Source of the DNA: Nitrososphaerales archaeon TH5894
Lineage (GTDB): Archaea > Thermoproteota > Nitrososphaeria > Nitrososphaerales > Nitrososphaeraceae
Length of the DNA: 11,298 nucleotides
Assembly (NCBI GenBank): GCA_014523485.1
Contig: JAATVK010000024.1
Span: forward strand, 1-11,298
Direction: 5' to 3'
Of this stretch, positions 4,945 to 11,298 are shown piece after piece; within the stretch, counting starts at the first letter, position 1, and every line of letters starts with the position of its first letter. The notes under the pieces were generated by a model. It did not search any database. It was given only the letters and a program-made list of their open reading frames with translations, and was not told where the DNA came from. The position numbers and the translations under genes are program-made.

Positions 4945-4980
4945 ATTTTTTTTGGGGAGATTGAAATTAAGAGAATTTAA

Positions 4981-5055
4981 TGCCGGAGGCGGGATTCGAG
5001 CCCGCGACCTTTCGATTATGAGTCGAACGCTCTAACCAAGCTGAGCCACTCCGGC
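4981..5055 (-). tRNA. tRNA-Met (CAU), elongator type
   Basis: The minus strand folds into a full cloverleaf of 75 bases. The acceptor stem GCCGGAG/CTCCGGC is 7 bp, the D arm is GCTC/GAGC, the anticodon stem is TTCGA/TCGAA with loop CTCATAA (anticodon CAT), the T stem is GCGGG/CCCGC with loop CTCGAAT, and the discriminator is A. CCA is not encoded and there is no intron in the anticodon loop. The G1-C72 acceptor start GCCGG and the D-arm context match archaeal elongator tRNA-Met. Archaeal initiator tRNA begins AGC, and the CAU-anticodon tRNA-Ile has a different acceptor stem. At roughly 60 percent GC it stands out from its AT-rich surroundings. Confidence 0.96.
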
Positions 5056-5092
5056 ATGCTCAGCAGCGTTTCATTCCTGTTATTTCAGTTGT

Positions 5093-5102
5093 GATATATA
5101 TT
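5093..5102 (-). promoter_or_regulatory. TATA box of tRNA-Met
   Basis: AATATATATC on the minus strand is centred about 42 bp upstream of the mature tRNA 5' end, predicting a start near 5071 and a short 5' leader for RNase P to remove. Confidence 0.45.
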
Positions 5103-5194
5103 CTATTAATAATGAATTTCTCCTTTAACTTTCGATAATATATGGTATAAAAAAGCATAACAATTTTTGTATTTATATTTTAATTATTTTTTTT

Positions 5195-5199
5195 AAAAA
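5195..5199 (-). terminator. T-tract terminator of topoisomerase IB
   Basis: Five T on the minus strand lie 22 bases past the stop of the gene that ends at 5222, before the tRNA promoter. Confidence 0.35.
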
Positions 5200-5221
5200 T
5201 TTGACGATTCTAAGAAGTTGA

Positions 5222-6889
5222 TCATTTCTTAAATGATTCAACCCATTTGAATTTTCTTTGCAACGTCGACGGATACACCTTTTTCCAATCTAATTCTACA
5301 TCATCTAACCAGCTTTTCATAATTCTTGGATCAATATAATTTCTTAAAGAAGTACCTAAATTATAATCGCGTGTTTCTTTTTGTAGTTTTAATTGATACT
5401 GAATCTTCTCCATTCTATATCTTAGTCTTTCTTTCTGTTTTTCTGTTTTCCATTTATTAGACAATATATCATTTCTTATTTTTTCAATAGCATCTTCTTT
5501 TTTGGTTATTGATTCTGCAAATTTTTCTAATGCCTTTTTACTGGCAGGATTATTGGGATCAATTCCTTTTTTATGGTTACATGCAATTGCTGCTTTTAAA
5601 TTTGCAATTTTGGCCACATAAATTTTTTTAGGTTCTGATGAATGGGTATTAACATCAATATGGGGATTTTTTAATGATTCTTTCACTATTCTTGTTGCAA
5701 GATATGTCCTAAATACCTTTGCAGTTAGTCCTGGGACATTTTTTGGGTCTATTTTTCTTAGAAATGCATTTACCTTTGAAGAATTTATATTATCAAAAAT
5801 TTCACTATTATGTTCTTTATCTTTCATAAATAATAGAATATTATGATACAAACCTTTTGTATCTTCAGAATTTATTTCTAACGTTTTTTGCCATGGGACA
5901 CTATCTTTTCCCAGAAAATTAAATTCTATGAATTTCTTGTTATCTTTTTCAGGAAATTTTATGTGTTCTATTCTTAATGTAGACGCACCAACTGTATCTG
6001 CCTCATCTTTATCTTTTTCATCGCCTACTCTCATTGCTAATTTAAGTATTAAATAACAAACAGTTGCGATTTTCCGTTGGTTTAAATCCTTAGAATTTAT
6101 CATCTTATTTATAATTTCGATGTGAATCTTCTTGGCATATTTTTCGAGATTTCTCGCTTTGTCGTATTTTTCTTTATCAGTATTTTGTCTGAGAAATGCT
6201 GAATCATGTAACCAAACATATTTTCTCTTATCAGTTAATTTTTCCGTCCATGTTGCTAACCAAGTTGATGAATGATCGTGAACAATATTTTTCCAAGTTC
6301 CTTCAGGAACAGGTGCATCATCTCCCAAATTCAATATAACATCTTGAGGTGTTACTCTTGGTTTCCATCTCCCTCTAAGTGGATGTAAGCCTCTACCCAT
6401 GAATAAACCTGGAGGCTCAACTAACCAATTGGCAACTTCAACTTCAAACCCATCAACATATGCTTTTCCATAAAAATTCTTTAGCTTTTCTCTTTCTTGT
6501 TTTTTTTTATTTATTAACTTTTTTTTCTCTTCTCTACTTAACTTTTGCATTTTCTCTTTTTCGATTATTTTGAGTTTAAGTTCCGTATCAACAAGGTTAA
6601 ATGCGTCTGAAAAATCAATTTGATTTATGTCATTTGTATTCTGGAATTTACTTGGTAATATTTTTTTAAAATCATTCAGGAAATTATGTTGGAAAAGAGT
6701 ATCTTTAATATAGTGAGTATCTTTCTTTTTTGCCCATGCATATACTATTTCTTCTTGTTCAGTGTTAAGATCTAATCTTTCATTATTTATTTTAATACTT
6801 ATGCCTTTTAAAATATGATTAGAAGGAAAAGCTACTCCATTGTGTTCCAATGTTTTCCATTTAAACGTCTTCTCAATGGTATTTGACAT
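5222..6889 (-). CDS. DNA topoisomerase IB, eukaryote-like
   Basis: This enzyme relaxes positive and negative supercoils by nicking one strand through a 3'-phosphotyrosyl link. All five catalytic residues of eukaryotic Top1 are present (numbering from the ATG, 555 aa): R287 (LAMRVGDEK), K328 (FLGKDS), R394 (LTAKVFRTY), H439 (CNHKK) and the nucleophile Y518 (LRNYIDPRI). The upstream core carries EPPGLFMGRG (158-167), as in human Top1. A basic coiled-coil-like linker lies at about 455-508. The long charged N-terminal domain of the human enzyme is missing. A TTG at 6901 would add four residues; I prefer the ATG, though a TATA-like TTTATCAA at 6924-6931 would start the RNA near 6901. Known: this family among archaea is characteristic of Nitrososphaerota. 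Confidence 0.96.
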   Translation of the reverse strand: MSNTIEKTFKWKTLEHNGVAFPSNHILKGISIKINNERLDLNTEQEEIVYAWAKKKDTHYIKDTLFQHNFLNDFKKILPSKFQNTNDINQIDFSDAFNLVDTELKLKIIEKEKMQKLSREEKKKLINKKKQEREKLKNFYGKAYVDGFEVEVANWLVEPPGLFMGRGLHPLRGRWKPRVTPQDVILNLGDDAPVPEGTWKNIVHDHSSTWLATWTEKLTDKRKYVWLHDSAFLRQNTDKEKYDKARNLEKYAKKIHIEIINKMINSKDLNQRKIATVCYLILKLAMRVGDEKDKDEADTVGASTLRIEHIKFPEKDNKKFIEFNFLGKDSVPWQKTLEINSEDTKGLYHNILLFMKDKEHNSEIFDNINSSKVNAFLRKIDPKNVPGLTAKVFRTYLATRIVKESLKNPHIDVNTHSSEPKKIYVAKIANLKAAIACNHKKGIDPNNPASKKALEKFAESITKKEDAIEKIRNDILSNKWKTEKQKERLRYRMEKIQYQLKLQKETRDYNLGTSLRNYIDPRIMKSWLDDVELDWKKVYPSTLQRKFKWVESFKK

Positions 6890-6923
6890 TAATAGATACA
6901 AATTTAATGGTCATGTTTTACTA

Positions 6924-6931
6924 TTGATAAA
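6924..6931 (-). promoter_or_regulatory. TATA-like box of topoisomerase IB
   Basis: TTTATCAA on the minus strand predicts transcription from about 6901, giving either a 12-base leader to the ATG at 6889 or a leaderless TTG start at 6901. It is a weaker match than the other boxes. Confidence 0.3.
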
Positions 6932-6951
6932 TCTTACCAATAAAACAATTT

Positions 6952-6957
6952 AAAAAA
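6952..6957 (-). terminator. T6 tract terminator of the cofG-cofH operon
   Basis: Six T on the minus strand lie 37 bases past the cofH stop and upstream of the codirectional topoisomerase gene, separating the two units. Confidence 0.45.
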
Positions 6958-6994
6958 GGCGTATAACTAAAATGTACAAGAAAATGAATATCGT

Positions 6995-8239
6995 TCAACG
7001 TTTTTTAAACCTAAAGCGATCCATTTTTATTAATTCTTTATATGATCCAAAATCCAGTGGATTAGATGTATCAAGCTTTTCATCGTCAAAATAATCATCA
7101 TTAGAAAATGTTTTGATAATTTGATAATTTGATTTCCTTTGAGCGGGGATTTTGCCCACATTATGTATTATATTTCTAATAACCTTTGGTTTTAATAACT
7201 GTCCAAAAGAGGCTCCAGCAGACGTAGAAATGCTTTCGTTGATTAGTGTTCCACCAAAATCGTTAGCACCTGCTTGTAATAAAATCTGTCCCATTCGTGG
7301 TCCTTCTTTTACCCATGAAACTTGAATATTGTCGATTTGGTCATTTAAAAAAATTCTTGCAATTGCATGCATTTTTAATACTTCGACTCCAGTAGGTCCA
7401 TTCCTAATACCGTCAATAAGATTTTTATTATACATTGGGGCCTCGTTATGTACAAAACTCAAAGGCACAAATTCGGTAAAGCCTCTAGTTTCTTTTTGAA
7501 TATCTCTCAGTATATTCAAATGTTTAGTAATATGGGTAGTGCTTTCTATATGACCATACATAATAGTAGAAGTAGAATTAATTCCCATTGAATGAGCACA
7601 TTTAACAACTTTAATCCAATCTTCTACGCCTATTCTTCCCGGAGAAATTTTATCTCTTATTTCCTGATCTAATATTTCAGCAGCAGTTCCAGGAATACTT
7701 CCTAAACCTGCATCTTTAAGTATTTTTAAATATTCTTCTATTGAGGTATTGGCTCTCTTTGCACCGTATAGAATTTCCTCAGGTGAAAAAGCATGAATAT
7801 GGATATTTGGAAGCTCTCTTTTTATTGCACTACATATATCGGCATATAACATGCCGTCCATTCGTGGAGGAAGGCCTGCTTGAATACATACTTCAGTCGC
7901 ACCCAATTTTTCAGCCTCTTTTGCTCTTCTTACTATTTCTTCAAGAGGTAAATAGTACCCCTCCTCCTCCCTAAAGTCTCTACTAAATGCACAAAAACCA
8001 CATCTTTTGATACAAACATTTGTAAAATTTATATTTCGATTTATGACATATGTTACGATTTCTCTTTTTTTCCTTTTACAAAGAGCGTTAGCAACAATTA
8101 CAACCATATTTAATTCTATTCCGTTAGCATTGAACAGTTCTAAAGCTTCATCTGCTAATATCTGATTTCCGTCAATTACTCTATTCAATATATCAGAAAT
8201 AATCGGATCAATATTTTTTATTATACTATCTAAATTCAA
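6995..8239 (-). CDS. cofH: CofH, tyrosine-aminoribitylaminouracil transferase
   Basis: CofH is a radical-SAM enzyme. It joins a fragment of L-tyrosine to 5-amino-6-(D-ribitylamino)uracil, the first step towards F0, the deazaflavin chromophore of coenzyme F420. The cluster motif is C76-x3-C80-x2-C83 (NVCIKRCGFCAF). The CofH-typical blocks VCIQAGLPP and IHIHAFSPEEI follow, with a C-terminal EGPRMGQ and GANDFGGT region; 414 aa is usual in size. The start is TTG, forced by an in-frame TAG immediately upstream. The start overlaps cofG by 14 bp, and GAGG 9 bases before it can act as a ribosome binding site. Being co-transcribed with cofG supports the assignment over MqnE/MqnC-like relatives. Confidence 0.95.
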   Translation of the reverse strand: MNLDSIIKNIDPIISDILNRVIDGNQILADEALELFNANGIELNMVVIVANALCKRKKREIVTYVINRNINFTNVCIKRCGFCAFSRDFREEEGYYLPLEEIVRRAKEAEKLGATEVCIQAGLPPRMDGMLYADICSAIKRELPNIHIHAFSPEEILYGAKRANTSIEEYLKILKDAGLGSIPGTAAEILDQEIRDKISPGRIGVEDWIKVVKCAHSMGINSTSTIMYGHIESTTHITKHLNILRDIQKETRGFTEFVPLSFVHNEAPMYNKNLIDGIRNGPTGVEVLKMHAIARIFLNDQIDNIQVSWVKEGPRMGQILLQAGANDFGGTLINESISTSAGASFGQLLKPKVIRNIIHNVGKIPAQRKSNYQIIKTFSNDDYFDDEKLDTSNPLDFGSYKELIKMDRFRFKKR

Positions 8240-9431
8240 CTAAATATTCCTCTTTCACTAATCCATCTAAGTCAATAAAGTTTTCTACATAATTTCGTAA
8301 ATCAGAAGAAATAAAGTCAGGTTTGTCTATAAACTCAGGATAGACTGGTAACCTTCCCCGAAGCCGGTGATGTTTTGATTCAGTAATACATTTTAGTTCT
8401 TTTATCTTTGGCCAGAGAAATTCAGGATTTACATGATCGATTGTTACAGGCGAAATTCCTCCCCAATCATTTATCCCTGCATCTATGAAAGAACTAAAAG
8501 TTCTGGGAGATAGGTTTGGAGGAATTTGAATATTCATATCGGGCATTATTATTCTGGCAATAGACACTATTTTTAAGAAATAATCATAACTAGGAGAAGG
8601 ACAATCTTGCATTCTAGTATTTTTTTTAGGATGAAAATTCTGTAAAATTATTTCCTGAATGTTTCCATATTCGTTATTAATACTCTTTAAAAGAAACAAA
8701 TCGTTTATTAGTTCTTCTTTTGTTTCTCCAATCCCAATTAATAGCCCTGTGGTTAAAGGTATTTTCATTCTGCCAGCATTCTTTATTACCTCAATTCTCT
8801 TAATTGGGTTTTTACTAGGTGCAAATTCGTGAGGCATACCTTTTTCTAGCAATTTCTCACTTGACGATTCGAGCATTACACCTAGGCTTACATTATATGT
8901 CTTTAATAATTTCATTTCTTCTTCGGTAATATTTCCCAGATTGGAATGAGGGAGTAAGCCAGTCTCCTTTACAATTTTTTCAGATATATCAATTACATAT
9001 TCTACTAGAGAAGAATAGCCCAGTTGCCTTAGCCATCTTTTTGCTTCTGGATATCGATCTTCTGGTCTTTCCCCTGCAACAATTAAAGCTTCAGTACAGT
9101 GATATATTTGTCCAATTTTTGCTAAATTAAGTACTTCGGTCGGGTGCATCATAATTGAAGATGATTCAAATGGATTTTTTCTATAAGTACAATATGAACA
9201 AAAATCCCTACATAAATTAGTTATATTAATAAAGATTTTCCTAGAATAAGTAATAATATCTTTTTTAAACCTAGTTTTTAAACATGCTGCAACATTCATT
9301 AGAGATAGAATGTCATTAGACTCCAAAAGATCGAGGGCCTTATCTTTAGAAATAGTAGTTCCATTTTGATATCCTTCCAGAATTTCAAATATTGAGCCTT
9401 CTTTCATTGAAAATGAAATTTCTGAATTCAT
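8226..9431 (-). CDS. cofG: CofG, F0 synthase radical-SAM subunit
   Basis: CofG is a radical-SAM enzyme that completes F0 (7,8-didemethyl-8-hydroxy-5-deazariboflavin) from the adduct made by CofH. From the ATG, the cluster motif is C74-x3-C78-x2-C81 (NLCRDFCSYCTYRK). Family blocks include VMLESSSEKL, TTGLLIGIGETKEE, NFHPKKNT, PPNLSPRTF and INDWGGISPVTIDHVNPE, the last diagnostic for CofG. The length, 401 aa, is slightly above many CofG proteins because of an N-terminal extension of about 55 residues before the core. A GTG lies directly before the ATG (9434); the ATG is preferred. It is first in a two-gene operon, overlapping cofH by 14 bp. In actinobacteria the two are fused as FbiC; here they are separate. 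Confidence 0.95.
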   Translation of the reverse strand: MNSEISFSMKEGSIFEILEGYQNGTTISKDKALDLLESNDILSLMNVAACLKTRFKKDIITYSRKIFINITNLCRDFCSYCTYRKNPFESSSIMMHPTEVLNLAKIGQIYHCTEALIVAGERPEDRYPEAKRWLRQLGYSSLVEYVIDISEKIVKETGLLPHSNLGNITEEEMKLLKTYNVSLGVMLESSSEKLLEKGMPHEFAPSKNPIKRIEVIKNAGRMKIPLTTGLLIGIGETKEELINDLFLLKSINNEYGNIQEIILQNFHPKKNTRMQDCPSPSYDYFLKIVSIARIIMPDMNIQIPPNLSPRTFSSFIDAGINDWGGISPVTIDHVNPEFLWPKIKELKCITESKHHRLRGRLPVYPEFIDKPDFISSDLRNYVENFIDLDGLVKEEYLVEFR

Positions 9432-9453
9432 CACTATTATATCAATTAGTAAA

Positions 9454-9462
9454 GTAATTTAT
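9454..9462 (-). promoter_or_regulatory. TATA-like box of cofG-cofH
   Basis: ATAAATTAC on the minus strand is centred about 27 bp before the cofG ATG. Between it and the start lies TTACTAATT (9444-9452), nine bases also found in the sufS promoter palindrome. Confidence 0.35.
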
Positions 9463-9491
9463 CTTTAATTTTTTTCTGATATAGGAAACAT

Positions 9492-9500
9492 CATATATTA
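9492..9500 (+). promoter_or_regulatory. TATA box of the four-cysteine gene and proS
   Basis: CATATATTA is centred 25 bp before the ATG at 9521, predicting a leaderless transcript. No separate good box lies before proS, so it probably drives both genes. Confidence 0.5.
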
Positions 9501-9520
9501 TATCATTAGAATCTAAATAC

Positions 9521-9823
9521 ATGAGTGAACCTAATTCTATATCTGATACCAATATAAAATTTATTGTACCAATTAAGTTATCAGATAAATCGATGCGACT
9601 TAGCGATGAGGTCAAAAATGAATTAAAGAGTATTGGAATGATGGATGAAAAAGGAAAACTTAAACTAAAAGGTGTTAGTCCTAAAATGCTAAAAAGAATG
9701 AAAATGGAGTCGGTAGATTGTCCTGTTCTTCAAAGAGAAATATCGTTTATCCCATGTTACGTTTGTAAGAATTTTCATAGTAGGATAACTGGACAAGTAT
9801 ATTGTCGTGGTGAGCCATTATAA
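9521..9823 (+). CDS. Small four-cysteine hypothetical protein
   Basis: I do not recognise this 100-aa protein. The C-terminal third holds C67-x11-C79-x2-C82-x12-C95, fitting a zinc (or Fe-S) site. The N-terminal two-thirds is lysine-rich and without cysteine. The motif, with CP before and YCRG after, loosely recalls short archaeal zinc domains; no function follows from this. There is no signal peptide or membrane segment. The ATG is supported by the TATA box at 9492-9500. It is divergent from cofG (89 bp between starts) and 27 bp upstream of proS on the same strand, so it is likely co-transcribed with prolyl-tRNA synthetase. A translation-related role is a guess from that context only. Confidence 0.72.
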   Translation: MSEPNSISDTNIKFIVPIKLSDKSMRLSDEVKNELKSIGMMDEKGKLKLKGVSPKMLKRMKMESVDCPVLQREISFIPCYVCKNFHSRITGQVYCRGEPL

Positions 9824-9850
9824 TCATTACCTTTAAAATTAGGGATTTTT

Positions 9851-11298
9851 TTGTCAGAATTAAAAGAGATTGGGATAACAACTAAAAAAGAGGTCGATTT
9901 TAGTGAATGGTATTCTCAAGTAGTTACCAAAGCTGGGCTAATAGATTATTCGCCCGTAAAAGGATTCATTGTACTTAGACCCTATGGATATAGGATCTGG
10001 GAAATTATAAGGGAATTTTTAGATAAAAAATTAAAAGAATCCGGACATCAAAATGGGTTTCTACCAATTCTTATCCCAGAACACCTCTTAGCTAAAGAGA
10101 AGGACCATTTTAAAGGATTTACTCCTGAGGTCTTTTGGGTGACGAAGGCAGGAGATACTGACTTACCTGAAAAGTTAGCGGTACGACCCACTTCAGAGAC
10201 TCTCGCCTATCAAATATTTTCTAAATGGATAATGAGTTATAGGGACCTTCCATTGAAAATCAATTTTTGGAATTCAGCATTACGTGCTGAAATTAAATCT
10301 ACTAAACCTTTTATTAGAAACTCGGAATTTCTTTGGCAAGAAGGACATACTGTTCATGAGAATCAAAAAGATGCTGAAGATGAAGTATTATTGATCTTTA
10401 ATTACTACCATTACCTTTTAGAAACAATTTTGGCTATCCCAACTCTCAAAGGACGCAAAACAGATAAAGAAAAATTTGTTGGAGCCCTCTATACTAACAC
10501 ACTCGAATCAATGATGCCAGATGGAAAAGCATTACAAATGGCTACTTCTCATAATCTAGGTCAAAATTTTTCCAAGCCATTTGAAATTCGGTTTCTGGGT
10601 AAAGACTCAAAACAGTATTTTGCTTGGCAAACATCCTGGGGAATGTCATGGAGAGTAATAGGAGCCTTGATTATGATTCATGGTGACAATAAAGGCTTAA
10701 TTTTACCTCCTCCAATTGCTCCTACTCAAGTGGTGATAGTCCCAATATTCAAGCAAAAAGAACGAGATAGAGTTATTGAAGAATCTAAAAAGCTATTGGT
10801 TGAACTAAATAATTTGGGGTTCAGGGCTATTGTTGATGACAGAGAAGGATATACAGCAGGATGGAAATTCAACGATTGGGAAGTTAAAGGAGTACCGATT
10901 CGAATTAATATTGGACTTAGAGACATTAATAATAAAAATGTAGAGATTGTAAGAAGAGATACGGGAGAAAAAATTCTAATTAAAAGAATAGATTGTAGTA
11001 AGGCTGTAAATTTTTATCTACAACAAATCCAAACATCCTTACTTGAAAAGGCTAAGAAAATGCATGACGCTAATATAATAAAGATTTCTAATTATGCCGA
11101 AATGAAGAAGATATTAAATGAAAAAGGCGGTTTTATTGTAGCAAATTGGTGTGAAAAAGAAGAATGTGAAAATAACGTAAAAAATGAGACAGGTGCTGAT
11201 ATTCGTCTTGTTCCATTTGAGGATTATAGTTCAGATAACAAATGTATATATTGTAATAAGCATTCTAAAAAGACAGTAATTTTTGGTAAAGCATATTA
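9851..11298 (+). CDS. proS: Prolyl-tRNA synthetase, archaeal/eukaryotic type (3' edge)
   Basis: This class-II synthetase charges tRNA-Pro. The frame is uninterrupted for 482 codons. Landmarks: VLRPYGYRIWE near 45-55, RPTSET at 112-117, motif 2 LRAE (144-147) with SEFLWQEGHT, motif 3 around R268 (GMSWRVIGALIMIHGD), and a C-terminal zinc site C434-x4-C439, C465-x2-C468. The protein ends FGKAY; family members end in a conserved Tyr. The window then stops two bases (TA) into what is probably the stop codon, so the protein is probably complete. The start is TTG at 9851: an in-frame TAA at 9821-9823 leaves only TTG or ATT. An AGGG lies 6 bases upstream. The bacterial editing domain is absent, as expected for this type. 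It is likely in an operon with the preceding small gene. Confidence 0.96.
   Translation, partial: MSELKEIGITTKKEVDFSEWYSQVVTKAGLIDYSPVKGFIVLRPYGYRIWEIIREFLDKKLKESGHQNGFLPILIPEHLLAKEKDHFKGFTPEVFWVTKAGDTDLPEKLAVRPTSETLAYQIFSKWIMSYRDLPLKINFWNSALRAEIKSTKPFIRNSEFLWQEGHTVHENQKDAEDEVLLIFNYYHYLLETILAIPTLKGRKTDKEKFVGALYTNTLESMMPDGKALQMATSHNLGQNFSKPFEIRFLGKDSKQYFAWQTSWGMSWRVIGALIMIHGDNKGLILPPPIAPTQVVIVPIFKQKERDRVIEESKKLLVELNNLGFRAIVDDREGYTAGWKFNDWEVKGVPIRINIGLRDINNKNVEIVRRDTGEKILIKRIDCSKAVNFYLQQIQTSLLEKAKKMHDANIIKISNYAEMKKILNEKGGFIVANWCEKEECENNVKNETGADIRLVPFEDYSSDNKCIYCNKHSKKTVIFGKAY

Larger units (their letters stand above)
4419..4980. other. Non-coding stretch between the 71-aa frame and tRNA-Met
   Basis: No intact gene is visible in these 562 bases. 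They hold the T9 tract at 4424-4432, a short GC-rich patch (4433-4444), a 10-bp palindrome AGAATATTCT (4443-4452), two overlapping inverted repeats between 4486 and 4566, a possible decayed minus-strand frame (4632-4944) and a plus-strand T8 tract (4946-4953). No T-tract follows the tRNA on its own strand within about 60 bases. Confidence 0.5.

Noticed and set aside
3705..4980. CRISPR array or insertion sequence in the gene-poor stretch
   Set aside because: There are no regularly spaced repeats, no terminal inverted repeats and no transposase-like sequence; only a two-copy 17-bp repeat.
4981..5055. tRNA-Ile (CAU, agmatidine type) or initiator tRNA instead of elongator Met
   Set aside because: The acceptor stem GCCGGAG/CTCCGGC and the D arm match archaeal elongator tRNA-Met; the initiator begins AGC, and tRNA-Ile2 has a different acceptor stem.
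4960..5060. tRNA-Met as attachment site of an integrated element
   Set aside because: No second copy of the tRNA 3' end occurs in the window and no integrase is present.
7741..7974. 77-codon open frame on the plus strand
   Set aside because: It is antisense to the well-supported cofH and its translation has no protein-like features beyond a proline run at the end.
10726..10926. 66-codon open frame on the minus strand
   Set aside because: It is antisense to proS in a region where the synthetase sequence is conserved.

Overview
The window looks like a low-GC archaeon of the Nitrososphaerota (Thaumarchaeota, ammonia-oxidiser lineage). Four things point there: a eukaryote-like topoisomerase IB with all five catalytic residues; separate cofG and cofH genes for coenzyme F420; an archaeal-type prolyl-tRNA synthetase with a C-terminal zinc cluster; and an archaeal elongator tRNA-Met without encoded CCA. 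Most genes have an AT-rich TATA-like box centred about 25-28 bp upstream of the start codon, as expected for leaderless archaeal transcripts. Genus level cannot be read from the sequence.

Layout. At the left, a small zinc-ribbon-like protein (133-375, minus) and a Nudix hydrolase of the ADP-ribose pyrophosphatase type (433-876, plus) diverge from a single near-symmetric TATA box. Next comes a two-gene sulfur-mobilising operon, sufS-sufU (968-2637), overlapping by four bases. A perfect 14-bp palindrome lies between its TATA box and its start codon. An unrecognised 104-aa gene (2686-3000) converges on a PAP2-type membrane protein (3024-3704, minus) that lacks two canonical active-site residues.

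A 1.28-kb gene-poor stretch (3705-4980) follows. It holds a run of small inverted repeats that could be a structured RNA, a 17-bp direct repeat, one weakly supported 71-aa gene with promoter-like and terminator-like flanks, and a possible decayed reading frame. It ends at the tRNA-Met (4981-5055, minus).

The right half is ordinary housekeeping. It has topoisomerase IB (minus); the cofG-cofH operon (minus, 14-bp overlap), which makes the deazaflavin chromophore F0 of coenzyme F420; and, divergently, a small four-cysteine protein followed 27 bp later by proS, which runs to the window edge and lacks only the last base of its presumed stop codon.

No insertion sequence, CRISPR array, defence system or rRNA was seen. 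The points most worth a second look are the palindrome in the sufS promoter, the altered PAP2 active site, the structured stretch at 3883-4040, and four genes whose only plausible start codon is TTG.
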